A DNA stretch of 64,000 nucleotides from Sweltsa coloradensis (Eukaryota > Arthropoda > Insecta > Plecoptera > Chloroperlidae): assembly GCA_024449915.1 (NCBI GenBank), contig JAMZAV010000774.1, positions 124,001 through 188,000 on the forward strand, in the 5' to 3' direction. Every line of letters starts with the position of its first letter. Positions within the stretch are counted from its first letter, which is position 1. The position numbers and the translations under genes were made by a program. This document shows, in pieces, positions 58,501 through 64,000 of the stretch. Below the pieces are notes generated by a model that was not told the DNA's origin, did not search any database, and worked only from the letters and a program-made list of their open reading frames with translations.

Positions 58501-61500
58501 GTTTTAGCCTTTTAGTAAACAAATGTATTAGGGATGTCATCGAAATCGCGTTTTAGGCCATCAAACATAATGTAGGACCCAAAAAAATTTCACCTACGGT
58601 GTTAATGCCTCCGGCGGCTGGGCTTCGCCCCAGACCCCAGCTATTCCGCGCAAGTCGCGGGGGGGGCCAGGAATTGTTGCTACGCCACTGATTGTGTGGG
58701 TGGGTGGGTGTATTCAAGTCCATAAAAGACTTTGAAATTATGAAATTCGGAAAGGTAGAAAATAATTCAATTCTGCTTCAAACCCACGATCAGAAGTCTC
58801 AGAATTCTTCTCAGAATTTAAATTGAAGACATCGAAATTCTCAATTCTCCTGTTTAATTATTTTAATCTTTCTCTTCTCGTAAGTCATAAGTAATAGCTC
58901 AAGTCTGCACGCACATAGCGCCGTATTCTATTATTTTCCGTGTGGCTTGCGTAATACAGTTCTCGCGATTCTGCTCTGGTCTGGTATTATTATACCGTGC
59001 TGTCTGTGCTATCTGAGGGCGCGCGTGTTGGTTGACGGTTGCAAACTTGCAATGCTGCGCGCTACGCAAAACAAGAGCGCGTGCAACGAGGAGAATCGAG
59101 ACAAGACTCCGTGTGGGTTCGAGCCCCCACACAGGGAGTTCAGACTGTTTTATGTTGCAAGATTAGCGCCGCGACCTTCACTAGTATGACGGTGTCAGAG
59201 GGAGGAGCCAGTCACATCTAAAGAGTGATTTATCTACCCGGCACCTCCACCAAACACTTTTATTACACGTTATCATTGTATTCTTCTTAGTTAGTTATTA
59301 GTTAGTTAGTTAGTTAGTTAGTTAGGTTTTCATCAACAGGTTGATTAAATAGCTTCTCTCAATACGTTGAGAATTGAACACCTGATCAACAGGTTGATTA
59401 AATAGCTCCTCTCACTACGTTGAGAATTGAACACCTGATTAAAAAAACAAACCGCAAAACCACCAATTTCTGTTTTAAATTTAATAATTATTTTCTTTGC
59501 TAACACAGCCTTCAACACTGTTTCCGTTCGTTGCTGCATGCATTTATTTCAACACAATCTAAATGCTGTTGTGCATCACTAGCAAGCATAGTTTACTAAA
59601 TGTAGAAGTAGAAGTAACAAATATTGTTTCTGGAGGTGTGAGTAGTGTATAATAGATGCAGTATAGATACGATTAGTTTATTCAATCACACGCGACTCGG
59701 AGTTCTTGTGGAAATAGATATGATTGAATTGGTTTGGACACTTGTAGTTAGCAAGTAGCAACCAAAAAGGAGAATGGAAGTTTGGACTTTGGAAACCCAC
59801 AATTAGACCGCGGAGAACTGTAGACCTGAACTTCTCAACTATAAAATGTGGACTAGAATATAATAATTGCACTTAGTTTAAAGTCTTACTGCATTAATAA
59901 GCTGACTGCATACATAAAATGCGTTTGCCCCGCGTTTGCGCCTAATTAAATTTATATCTGTACATTTTTATCTATGGCTCAATAAACAAATAAAGATTCT
60001 GATTGAAGACGTAGAAAAGTAGTAACAATAATATATGGAAGTAGGTCTATTAAAAGGTCTGTTAGAGAAATAATATCCCCTATCAAAAGGGTTAATATCG
60101 CGAGAAATCCATTAAGACATCAAAACATCGCAAAACGGGGGATGAAAACGTATCAAATAACAACCCCATGTAGAACAATGCAACGTGAGCAAGCGCCTCT
60201 GGGGGGGTTGACTACGCCTTCAGCGTATAATGCTATGCAATTGAGGAAATTGTAAAAGAGATATGGAAACAGTATTCAAAGGAGCGGAAAGGGGGATTTC
60301 CTCTCCCCTCGAACAACCGAGGGACGTATCAAGTCGGATACATAATGCAACAAGTCTGCAATGCACTCGGCGGGATATAACGAGCCAGCGATCAAGTGCT
60401 TTGGAGTTGCTTGCAGCGTCATTAAGATCTCTGCCCTTAGTTCGATAATATTCAAAGAGGATGGAGGGGGGGGGGGGGTGATTCATTACCAACCTTCTTG
60501 TTTGCGAGGCAAGTGGAGCGGGGAAATTCTGAAGGGGGGGGGGGAGGTTTTATTGCGCGAGTTTAATGCCAGCGAAGTGAAGTAGGAAATTATAAGCTCG
60601 GCTGTGTTTTCCTGTGGCTTCAGACAAAACAGTTGATGGGTTCGTGTAGAGAATTATTAAGCTCGAAATAATTATGAGCGGTGCTGTTGAATATCCGTAG
60701 ATCCAGTTCTTGCAGCCGTGTTTTGCAAAGAGGGGATCACAGGTGTAAAGACAGGGAGTAGGGTGTCTTACACCCAGAAGGCAGGGAGCTTGAGGTGGTG
60801 TGTGATATCATATTATTTACGCCCTGGTGGAAATGTTATTATATTCGCAAAAGTCCCCTTATAAATAAAATGGTTTGCTATTTTTTTTAAAATGTGGTAT
60901 ATGAACACAATGGTATGGTAGAAATATGTTTTGGCGAGATGTGATTTCTATAAAGCAGATTGTTTTGGTTGAACATAGAAGGGTGCAGGGCGGTTGGGAG
61001 AGGAAGAGGATAGTGAGGTAGGTGTAGGAACTCGCGATCGGGGGTGTCTTGGACTGAACAGATTGGACTGAACATGCAAGAAAAACAAGAAATGTAACAA
61101 TAAATGTATTTTAACAGTGTTTCACTTATTGACAGAACTGATTTTCAGTGAGGACTTGAATTAAAAGCGGACCGAGCCAACCTTGTCGGCACCGACACAA
61201 TCGACGAGCGAATAACTACCAACCAGAGATTGTTATTTGAGATAGGAAATAGCGACCAACTGGTTGGACACGATTCACCCGTGGGACCGCCTCTCTCCCA
61301 TGTGACTACCCCTAACGGGTTTCGTTGTTGCAGCCCTTACTAGCGAGGGATTCCCTGACGTGTAACTCGTACAACACCCTCTCTCAAGGGATGGGAACCA
61401 CTCCTTCAACATTTCCATTTTATGTATATTCATCCTGAACACATGTTTAAATTAATGTTCTGAGCCAGATTTGATTTTCTTCCCGCGTCTTTCTACGCCG

Positions 61501-61795
61501 CCTTCTAAAGCCGCTCGGTTTTATGTAAATGCGCTTTCCACCTAGTTAAGTGTAATTCTATCTCCAGATCCTTATACCAAACAGACTTATCTCGCTTGCC
61601 TCAGCGGAAAAGATTTCTGATTAACTTTTCGTCTGTTGGCTTTGCGATTAAACGTAGATTGGTCGGAGTTAAGCTCTCTAGTCTGTGGTGAGGTCTGATT
61701 GGATATGCAAATCCTCTTGTTGCAGATACCCTGGAGGCGACTGCACCTCGGATATCTGGATGGTGGAAGACAAACCCAACGGGAAACAGGAATAA
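30325..61795 (+). CDS. SELENBP1: Methanethiol oxidase / selenium-binding protein 1 gene (exon-intron gene)
   Basis: Eleven coding exons spread over 31.5 kb read as SELENBP1 in order. The protein oxidises methanethiol to formaldehyde, hydrogen sulfide and hydrogen peroxide and acts in the cytosol; that is family knowledge. Visible landmarks: [11 protein letters not shown] with the conserved CxxC (exon 3), [12 protein letters not shown] (exon 4), FGYDFWYQP (exon 5), [20 protein letters not shown] (exon 6), [16 protein letters not shown] (exon 9), [20 protein letters not shown] (exon 10), DVDTVDGG...[19 protein letters not shown] (exon 11) and [11 protein letters not shown] (exon 12). Exons seen would give roughly 455 residues against about 472 for the human protein. 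Intron phases agree at every testable junction. Two faults stand out. The 5' half of exon 2 is duplicated and out of frame. The exon between 41808 and 42705, encoding the 'TDILLSLDDRFLYFSNWL' region of the family, is not found. Introns are loaded with transposons. Confidence 0.93.
30965..31018 (+). pseudogene. SELENBP1: First copy of SELENBP1 exon 2 (5' half only)
   Basis: After a CAG acceptor at 30964 this reads, with exon 1, [18 protein letters not shown], close to the family N-terminus (a CGxCGPGY..PLEAM block). It is in phase with exon 1. The similarity to 31080-31130 then breaks off at GAGCGCG, and there is no donor. Upstream GGTTGTTATTTCA also recurs, so a block of about 113 bp is duplicated in tandem. 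Confidence 0.65.
31071..31238 (+). CDS. SELENBP1: SELENBP1 exon 2 (second copy, complete 3' end)
   Basis: It encodes [20 protein letters not shown], then [20 protein letters not shown], then DPESPDYCK, ending at a GTAACC donor in phase 0. The 5' boundary is uncertain: the CAG at 31070 or 31079 does not give the right phase after exon 1, because this copy lost two bases relative to 30965-30987. Frame from TAC at 31101 onward is certain. Confidence 0.85.
31228..31415 (+). repeat. 81-bp tandem repeat spanning the exon 2 splice donor, three donor copies
   Basis: CAGACTACTGCAAGGTAAC occurs with donors at 31239, 31320 and 31401, exactly 81 bp apart. The spacer holds TTGACGTTTCGACTCTCATA and CAGGAGGCTTTCTAGAG. 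The repeat thus copies the exon end and its 5' splice site twice into intron 2. Use of the second or third donor would add codons including an in-frame TGA. Confidence 0.9.
31475..31562. repeat. (GAC)n then (GACAAC)n microsatellite
   Basis: Roughly eight GAC repeats followed by about nine CGACAA hexamers, in SELENBP1 intron 2. Confidence 0.95.
31725..32150 (+). repeat. SINE-like composite with tRNA-like head
   Basis: A TTGA repeat run and TTAACGTCTCATATTAATGC stretch are followed at about 31958-32033 by GGTGGCTCAGCCGTAGCG (A box) and GGTCGCGGGTTCGAGCCGCG (B box). The 3' part resembles general invertebrate SINE sequence. Its left part is related in reverse to 12376-12525. Confidence 0.6.
32239..32856 (+). 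mobile_element. Helentron-like element, family B, copy 2 (best family B copy)
   Basis: Starts TTGAGCGAGCGAAGCGAGCG. The reverse partner GCTCGCTCAA is at 32819-32828, hairpin AACGC...GCGTT at 32830-32849, end CCTAG at 32852-32856 followed by T. There are no core repeats. Flanks are AT-rich (TAATATAA and TATATTAT) with no obvious target duplication. Confidence 0.8.
33268..33440 (+). repeat. tRNA-like head plus SINE tail with TTAA run
   Basis: ATGGCTCAATCCTAGCACGC and GTTGTGGGTTCTAGTCCC form an A-box/B-box pair. A (TTAA)n/(TTTA)n run and TATTCAGTTATAAAAACTGA (S1-like 3' part) follow. Likely two SINE fragments joined. Confidence 0.5.
33466..33585 (+). repeat. Dispersed repeat paired with 26046-26168
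   Basis: Same ordered blocks as the 26046 copy. Confidence 0.55.
33600..33706. repeat. Purine-only tract (GAAAA)n
   Basis: About 105 bases of A and G, mostly AAAAG and GAAAG repeats, in intron 2. Confidence 0.9.
33735..34495. mobile_element. Nonautonomous TIR element with long inverted ends
   Basis: CTGGGCCCCGATTCATGTAC at 33735 is the reverse complement of GTACATGAATCGGGGCCCAG ending at 34495. The inverted similarity continues through ATCCCGGTATAAG and CTTATACCCGGGAT. Several GTATAAG words lie in both subterminal regions. No reading frame is present and no target duplication is certain, so the superfamily is undecided. Confidence 0.8.
34614..34851. mobile_element. G-rich TIR element, small
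   Basis: CAGTGGCGAACTATAG at 34614 and GTAGTTACGCCACTG ending at 34851 are inverted ends with a poly-C run inside the right one. No convincing 8-bp duplication. Confidence 0.5.
34852..36327. other. Rest of SELENBP1 intron 2
   Basis: No exon found. The interval 35560-35880 repeats the words TTAGCATTTTGTAGCAT and TACGTATCTCTAC/TAGAGATACG in direct and inverted forms, suggesting an old TIR element of about 350 bp. Its ends are not defined. Confidence 0.35.
36328..36510 (+). CDS. SELENBP1: SELENBP1 exon 3
   Basis: 61 codons between TTGTTCTAG and GTATTG, phase 0 on both sides. [20 protein letters not shown] is followed by [20 protein letters not shown] and a [18 protein letters not shown] stretch. 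It holds the CxxC whose first cysteine is the proposed selenium-binding residue of the family, and the invariant HHSGWN. The donor GTATTG is weaker than the others in the gene. Confidence 0.95.
36896..37451. mobile_element. G-rich TIR element with perfect 8-bp duplication (intron 3)
   Basis: Ends CAGTGGCGTAGGAAC and GTTCCTACGCCCCTG; flanks GGCACATG at 36888-36895 and 37452-37459. The interior has the GC module GGGGTCTGGGGCCAAGCCCC and long G runs at both ends. The 8-bp duplication and CAG...CTG ends indicate the hAT superfamily. No reading frame. Confidence 0.9.
37581..37740 (+). CDS. SELENBP1: SELENBP1 exon 4
   Basis: 53 codons plus one base between GTGACCTAG and GTGAGG, phase 0 to phase 1. 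[20 protein letters not shown], then [20 protein letters not shown] and [12 protein letters not shown] match the family, including the HTSHC motif. Confidence 0.95.
38157..38300 (+). CDS. SELENBP1: SELENBP1 exon 5
   Basis: Between GTGTTACAG and GTAAAA, phase 1 to phase 1. [20 protein letters not shown] and [20 protein letters not shown] are the conserved YDFWYQP..N.MISTEW-type region, here with [10 protein letters not shown]. Confidence 0.95.
38301..39889. other. SELENBP1 intron 5, left part
   Basis: Single-copy-looking AT-rich sequence. No exon, repeat boundary or promoter-like element could be identified. Confidence 0.4.
39890..39962 (+). repeat. tRNA-like SINE head remnant
   Basis: GAGGTCCCGGGTTCAAGTCTC gives a B box; the upstream half is poor. 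Not a tRNA gene. Confidence 0.35.
40034..40199 (+). CDS. SELENBP1: SELENBP1 exon 6
   Basis: Between TTTCATGCAG and GTACAA, phase 1 to phase 2. [40 protein letters not shown] and [14 protein letters not shown] are conserved; the last segment holds a family-conserved FVGCA. Confidence 0.95.
40370..40759. mobile_element. TIR element with perfect 8-bp duplication (intron 6)
   Basis: Ends CAGGCCCGTATTAA and TTAATCCGGCCCTG; flanks CCTCCTAC at 40362-40369 and 40760-40767. The interior has two TAGCCTAGGGGCGC words and a CGCCTGCGGCGCTATTGTTG module also seen at 50718 and 51650. 390 bp, nonautonomous, hAT type. Confidence 0.9.
40780..40833 (+). repeat. tRNA-like T-arm remnant
   Basis: CTCGGTTCGAGTCCTGG follows AAGAGCTCTGGC; B-box-like only. 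Confidence 0.3.
40997..41245. repeat. Three-copy tandem repeat, 83-bp period
   Basis: GGGTGTATGCTTTACTTCAA starts at 40997, 41080 and 41163, with GAGGTGAACACTCTAC and CATAGTCTAACTCTAAAC in each unit. Copies are over 90 percent identical by eye. Confidence 0.95.
41714..41808 (+). CDS. SELENBP1: SELENBP1 exon 7
   Basis: Between GGTTTCAG and GTAAGT, phase 2 to phase 1. [20 protein letters not shown] and [12 protein letters not shown] fit the family's FYK..GG.W..EKVI.VP.KKV.GW segment. Confidence 0.95.
41809..42685. other. Intron 7 region where exon 8 is missing
   Basis: The family needs about 20-25 residues (TDILLSLDDRFLYFSNWL-like) between GWGAATMEG and HGDI..PRLVGQ. No such sequence appears on the plus strand here. 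A tRNA-like remnant (minus, about 42408-42477, GGGGTTCTATACCC) lies inside. Confidence 0.55.
42686..42794 (+). CDS. SELENBP1: SELENBP1 exon 9, 5' part damaged
   Basis: From the ATG at 42705 the frame gives [20 protein letters not shown] then [10 protein letters not shown], to a GTAAGT donor in phase 0. After the likely TTAAAAG acceptor at 42685, AT GGC GAC ATT would encode HGDI of the family. That is out of frame with PMEPRL and about four residues of the RQYDI.DP block are lacking. A small deletion or base-call error near 42697-42704 explains it. Confidence 0.8.
42795..45654. other. SELENBP1 intron 9, left part
   Basis: AT-rich sequence with a poly-G run at about 42823-42836 and scattered B-box-like words (CCAAGGTTCGAACCCAG at 44563). 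No gene is recognised. Confidence 0.4.
45655..45715 (+). repeat. S1 SINE 3' end fragment
   Basis: AATCAGTTATGTGACTGAGT, GGGAGACTCTAAATACG and a TTTATT tail match the 3' part of 17420-17857. Confidence 0.65.
45824..46765. mobile_element. G-rich TIR element with perfect 8-bp duplication (intron 9)
   Basis: Left end CAGGCGCGTCGGAACG and right end TGTTCCGACGCCACTG; flanks GATATTTG at 45816-45823 and 46766-46773. It contains GGGGTCTGGGGCGAAGCCCC and G/C runs at both ends. 942 bp, no transposase frame. Confidence 0.9.
46774..48633. other. SELENBP1 intron 9, middle part
   Basis: The minus strand has a 176-codon open frame at 46775-47305 that crosses the edge of the 45824 element. It contains a hydrophobic stretch ([17 protein letters not shown]). 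No splice sites or domain support it. Otherwise nothing is recognised. Confidence 0.35.
48634..48737 (-). ncRNA. Isolated well-formed minus-strand exon
   Basis: Acceptor TTTATTTTATTTCTAG and donor GTAAGCAC bracket 104 nt on the minus strand. One open frame reads [20 protein letters not shown] then [14 protein letters not shown], and a second frame is also open. It may be coding or untranslated. No companion exon was found, and I do not recognise the protein. Confidence 0.45.
48738..50280. other. SELENBP1 intron 9, right part
   Basis: Contains a short tandem patch of GGCCAGTGTA words at 49695-49755, a T-arm-like remnant on the minus strand near 49805-49830 and a poly-G run at 49085-49097. No gene found. 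Confidence 0.4.
50288..50356. repeat. Hairpin made of two opposed tRNA B-box segments
   Basis: AATTCGAACCCAGAACATCC (from 50289) and GGAGGTTCTGGGTTCGATT (50336-50354) are nearly perfect inverted repeats about 30 nt apart. Both arms are T-arm/B-box sequences. Confidence 0.7.
50460..50605 (+). CDS. SELENBP1: SELENBP1 exon 10
   Basis: Between GTTGTGTTTCAG and GTGAGT, phase 0 to phase 2. [40 protein letters not shown] and KHFYPDMVK are strongly conserved. Confidence 0.95.
50830..51319. mobile_element. G-rich TIR element with perfect 8-bp duplication, nested
   Basis: Ends CAGTGGCGTATCCAGG and CTTGGATACGCCACTG; flanks ACCAAATT at 50822-50829 and 51320-51327. Inside, a block with AAGGTCATTTTGGTGAAAAT is repeated three times (about 50943, 51041, 51139), a 98-bp period. 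Confidence 0.9.
51538..52225. mobile_element. G-rich TIR element, nested, damaged right end
   Basis: CAGTGGCATAGGCGCCCGC at 51538 is mirrored by TTCCTGCGAGCGCCCATGCC near 52203-52222; the last bases (CCAGTGG) are altered. It has GGGGGGCGAAGCCCCCCAAC and CGCCGCAGGCGAAAATTTTG. Confidence 0.7.
52968..53042 (+). repeat. tRNA-like SINE head remnant
   Basis: TAGCACTTGGTGAATCTCTC and GTTGCTGGTTCGAGCCCC give a B box at SINE spacing; no tRNA fold. A (TA)n run follows at about 53088-53102. Confidence 0.4.
53103..54157. other. SELENBP1 intron 10, right part
   Basis: No gene. At 53780-54010 a cluster of words such as GGTTATCAACTGTTCATC, ATCAGTTGGGTATAAGCTG and TTGCCATCAACTGAAC recur loosely, like a decayed short repeat. 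Confidence 0.35.
54158..54280 (+). CDS. SELENBP1: SELENBP1 exon 11
   Basis: Between CATGTTCCAG and GTGAGG, phase 2 to phase 2. [40 protein letters not shown] and a split Arg match the family's C-terminal part. Confidence 0.95.
54281..55082. other. SELENBP1 intron 11, left part
   Basis: Two poly-G runs (54285-54296 and 54769-54781) and a (TA)n patch at 54324-54340. Nothing else is recognised. Confidence 0.4.
55083..56665. mobile_element. TTAA-type TIR element split by a Helentron-like insertion
   Basis: TTAAGGGGATATTTCACTGA at 55083 is mirrored by TTCAGTGAAATATCCCCTAAA ending near 56665. The left flank is TTAA and the right TAAA. TTAA sites are used by PiggyBac and Kolobok transposons. The Helentron-like copy at about 55530-56271 lies inside. 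Confidence 0.6.
55530..56271 (-). mobile_element. Helentron-like element, family A, copy 4
   Basis: The end GCTACGCTCATCCAA and the AACATTCCGGATTTTTTTC and AGTGAAATGGAATCTTCGC blocks match the other A copies. Core repeats recur at about 55728, 55880 and 56040. The CTAG-side end is diverged (CTCGCAAAGTTTTCAGG), so that limit is approximate. Confidence 0.7.
56666..57693. other. SELENBP1 intron 11, part
   Basis: No gene or repeat boundary found. Confidence 0.4.
57694..58690. mobile_element. G-rich TIR element with perfect 8-bp duplication (intron 11)
   Basis: Ends CAGTGGCGTAGCTACC and GTTGCTACGCCACTG; flanks ATTGTGTG at 57686-57693 and 58691-58698. The conserved module appears as CTGGGCTTCGCCCCAGACCC. 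997 bp without a transposase frame. Confidence 0.9.
58699..61084. other. SELENBP1 intron 11, right part
   Basis: Contains a (TTAG)n run at about 59288-59322 and two poly-G runs near 60467 and 60536. No exon found. Confidence 0.4.
59331..59440. repeat. 55-bp tandem duplication
   Basis: CATCAACAGGTTGATTAAAT to AGAATTGAACACCTGAT occurs twice in a row with three or four differences. It follows a (TTAG)n run. Confidence 0.9.
61085..61300 (-). repeat. S1 SINE fragment
   Basis: GAACTGATTTTCAGTGAGGA, GACCGAGCCAACCTTGTCGG, CGACACAATCGACGAGCG and GATAGGAAATAGCGACCA follow the order of the S1 body at 17470-17600. The tRNA-like head is missing. Confidence 0.65.
61726..61795 (+). CDS. SELENBP1: SELENBP1 exon 12 (last exon, stop TAA)
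   Basis: Acceptor CCTCTTGTTGCAG; the split Arg is completed by the first base. [20 protein letters not shown] then QE and TAA at 61793-61795. YPGGD.(T/S)SDIW is the family's usual C-terminus; the ten residues after it are an extension compared with the human protein, which ends at DIWI. Confidence 0.95.
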
Positions 61796-61918
61796 TCAGG
61801 GGAACTGGGATAAAACTGCAGCCATTCCACGGCCAAAGAAGAAGGCTACTCAAGGAACAAGACTTTTCATTTGTGTTTAATTCATTTCACGTCGAATTAA
61901 TTATATCCATGGATCGAC

Positions 61919-61924
61919 AATAAA
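61919..61924 (+). terminator. Poly(A) signal AATAAA of SELENBP1
   Basis: AATAAA lies 124 nt after the stop codon in CGACAATAAATTG; the 3' UTR would be about 145 nt. Confidence 0.65.
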
Positions 61925-62468
61925 TTGATTGCAAACAAGTGAATGTTTTAACTTACCGTTGAGTAATTAAGTCCATCATTGATAATCCTCGTAATCCATA
62001 AAGTTAATCATTTATCCTTACGCATTAGCTACGATCACGTGAGAGACGAGGGAAACACTGTTTAACATCATTCTACTGGCTTCGTCTACAGACTGAATAG
62101 ACGTTATCCGGGACACCTCACAATGCTGACCAACTGAACAGGTGAGATTTCAATTTGTCTACACAAAATCCCGTAAAATCACAAAACCGTGGCCTGAAAG
62201 CTAAATATTGGAAGGCAGCCCTTGGTGAAACACTTCTTGTGTTTGGATAAAGCCAAATTACTCACTTAATTACTTAGCTTAGATTACTTCATTATTTATT
62301 TAAAACCTTTGTAGCTTGTCACAAATTTTGCAAGTGGCCTCACAAGCCCAATCATCAGCCCAACATTTGTTTGCAATGCAACATACCACATCTATGATTT
62401 AATTTCATATCTTGCATTATAAATAATTTTCAATACTTGTTTGATTAAAGTCTACAATATACATTTGA

Positions 62469-62660
62469 TTGAGCAGCAAGCAAGCTAGTCTCCACTTGAC
62501 TCTTATGGCCGAATGTCTTTTTTTTTTTTTTGATCCTTATTTTTTTTCCTTACTGCGTTCGATACGGTCGCCGTTTACTCTGATCGACCTGAAATTTTTT
62601 TTATGGGAATTCGTACTCGGTCATGTATCAGTACCGTGCTCGCTCAACAAGCGTCCACTG
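62469..62660 (+). mobile_element. Helentron-like element, family B, copy 4 (shortened)
   Basis: TTGAGCAGCAAGCAAGC start, CTCCACTTGACTCTTATGGC and CTGATCGACCTGAAATTTT blocks, and CGTGCTCGCTCAACAAGCG end match 32239-32856. Most of the interior is deleted and the CTAG end is lost. Confidence 0.65.
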
Positions 62661-64000
62661 TAGCAGTCAATAATTTTAATTACCCCATTTCAGCACCCTG
62701 CTATACTCGCAATAACCCTAATATTCTACCCCTAACATTACGTAGCTTTGCCTTTGCAATTAGAATAATACATTGACAAATTTAGTAAATAACTTATCAT
62801 TATTATCAGACATTAGCAGTGCTAGCTGTTTGCATATAACGACTTGTACAAAATACAATGAGTTTCTTTATACACACAACGACAGCCATTACACGAAGAC
62901 GCCCTGTTTAATTGCATCCACTAAAATACCCCTCGTTTGCAATCTTAAATCCATTTCTCCATTTCATTTCCTCCGCTCTAAGTGAACAAATGTCCTCTGG
63001 GATCGGAAGGGAATGATGACCGATTGACACGAACCCTCTTCCCGAAACATATTTCTCAGGAAAGAACTAAAAACTCTCCTCACGCGATTACTTTCTCGTT
63101 GTTCATTAGTCTCGGTTACCTATGCCTGATACCTGGGCTGTCTGCTTGACAGGCCCACCCAGGTCGGTCGCATTGCCCACCCAGGGCTAATAACAGGTAC
63201 TAATCGTAATGACCTATTAGATTTAATTAAGATGACTCTGTGTTTGAGCTCCCTGCAGGGGGGTGCGTACGATAGGGGCTAGACCAGGGACCACCCAAGG
63301 CTGGGGAAGATACGGGGAAGAATGGACACGCAGGGTTGAGACTAATAACACGGAGGTCTTAGATTTCAATCCGAGTCAAGTAGATGAACACATAACGTAT
63401 ATGGTTTAGTGGCTTCCCTCAAGGCCCGTTCCCTAAGCCCGATACCTTTTTTTCTAAAGCCCACTTTTCTACCTGTTGATAAAGACCATGTTACACAAGG
63501 GTGTATTCCTTAGGCCTTCCTTAAGTCTCCGTAAAGCCCGTTCCCGTAGCCTTCAGTAGACCCGTTCCCTTAAAGCCGTCCCGTAGCCGTTCCCTTAAGG
63601 CCCGTTCCCGTTTTTTGATAAAAAAAACGGTATAAAAAAAAAAAAAAGGTTTTTTATTGACACTAAGCATAGGCCTAAATAGTATTGTTTATTAATCGTA
63701 TTAAAAATGCAAATTTAAGCGATTTCCCGACATGGTTTAGAGGTAGATACTGTATTTGGGTAATAAGCATACCTCAAACAACATCAGTGCACAAAAAATT
63801 ACACCAGTGAAACCTAGGGTAGGCCTTACCCAAAATATGGAGTGAAGCTACTCATCTTGGTGTAGGTGCCGGGCTGAAAGACCCCCCACCCCCCTTTGTA
63901 TCGTGACAGTCCCGGCATCTGACCCCAAGGTCATCAAATACATTCTGCATCACCCTTATTAAATGGCAATGTCAATTGTCAATACTAAAAAGCATGTCAA
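62661..64000. other. Region downstream of SELENBP1
   Basis: No gene seen. The interval 63420-63620 has at least six loose copies of AGGCCCGTTCCC/AAGCCCGTTCCCG in a row, followed by an A run. This looks like a decayed or poorly called short tandem repeat. Confidence 0.4.

Overview
The window is nuclear DNA from an invertebrate animal. It is AT-rich, its one recognisable gene is split by many GT-AG introns, and most of the rest is transposon-derived. The protein-coding evidence is one methanethiol oxidase / selenium-binding protein 1 gene (SELENBP1 type) on the + strand. It runs from the ATG at 30325 to the stop at 61795, with a poly(A) signal at 61919. Helentron-like elements carrying core tandem repeats, tRNA-derived SINEs, a Penelope-like retroelement and many hAT-like elements would suit a marine lophotrochozoan such as a mollusc. 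That placement is inference; no sequence here fixes the species.

Region by region: 1-8100 is a satellite array whose unit keeps the T-arm/B-box of a tRNA-derived SINE (minus strand). It is interrupted near its left edge by a large inverted repeat made of two opposed Penelope-like fragments. Much of 1-6500 has uneven homopolymers and many small indels, as in unpolished long-read sequence. 8100-30100 is a transposon mosaic in which insertion order can be read. A 721-bp TIR element sits in one Helentron-like copy, and another copy sits in a SINE with an uninterrupted paralogous site present nearby. A 2.9-kb hAT element with 8-bp target duplications has its transposase gene broken by two Helentron-like insertions. 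Between 22.6 and 27.7 kb, five segments on the minus strand have well-formed splice sites but no coherent ATG-started frame, suggesting an unannotated spliced antisense or noncoding transcript.

From 30.1 kb the SELENBP1 gene occupies the window. Eleven coding exons are visible. Each junction that can be tested is phase-compatible, except around exon 2 (whose 5' half is duplicated) and where the exon between 41808 and 42705 should lie. That exon cannot be found, and the start of the following exon looks damaged. The introns hold a family of short G-rich TIR elements (CAGTGGCG... or CAGGCCC...). Five of these have perfect 8-bp target duplications. The gene as written is therefore either slightly misassembled or partly broken.

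I found no CRISPR array, rRNA gene, intact tRNA gene, virus or operon. The most unusual items are the SINE-derived satellite, the Helentron-like families with insertion-site evidence, the antisense exon set, and the duplicated and missing parts of the SELENBP1 gene.
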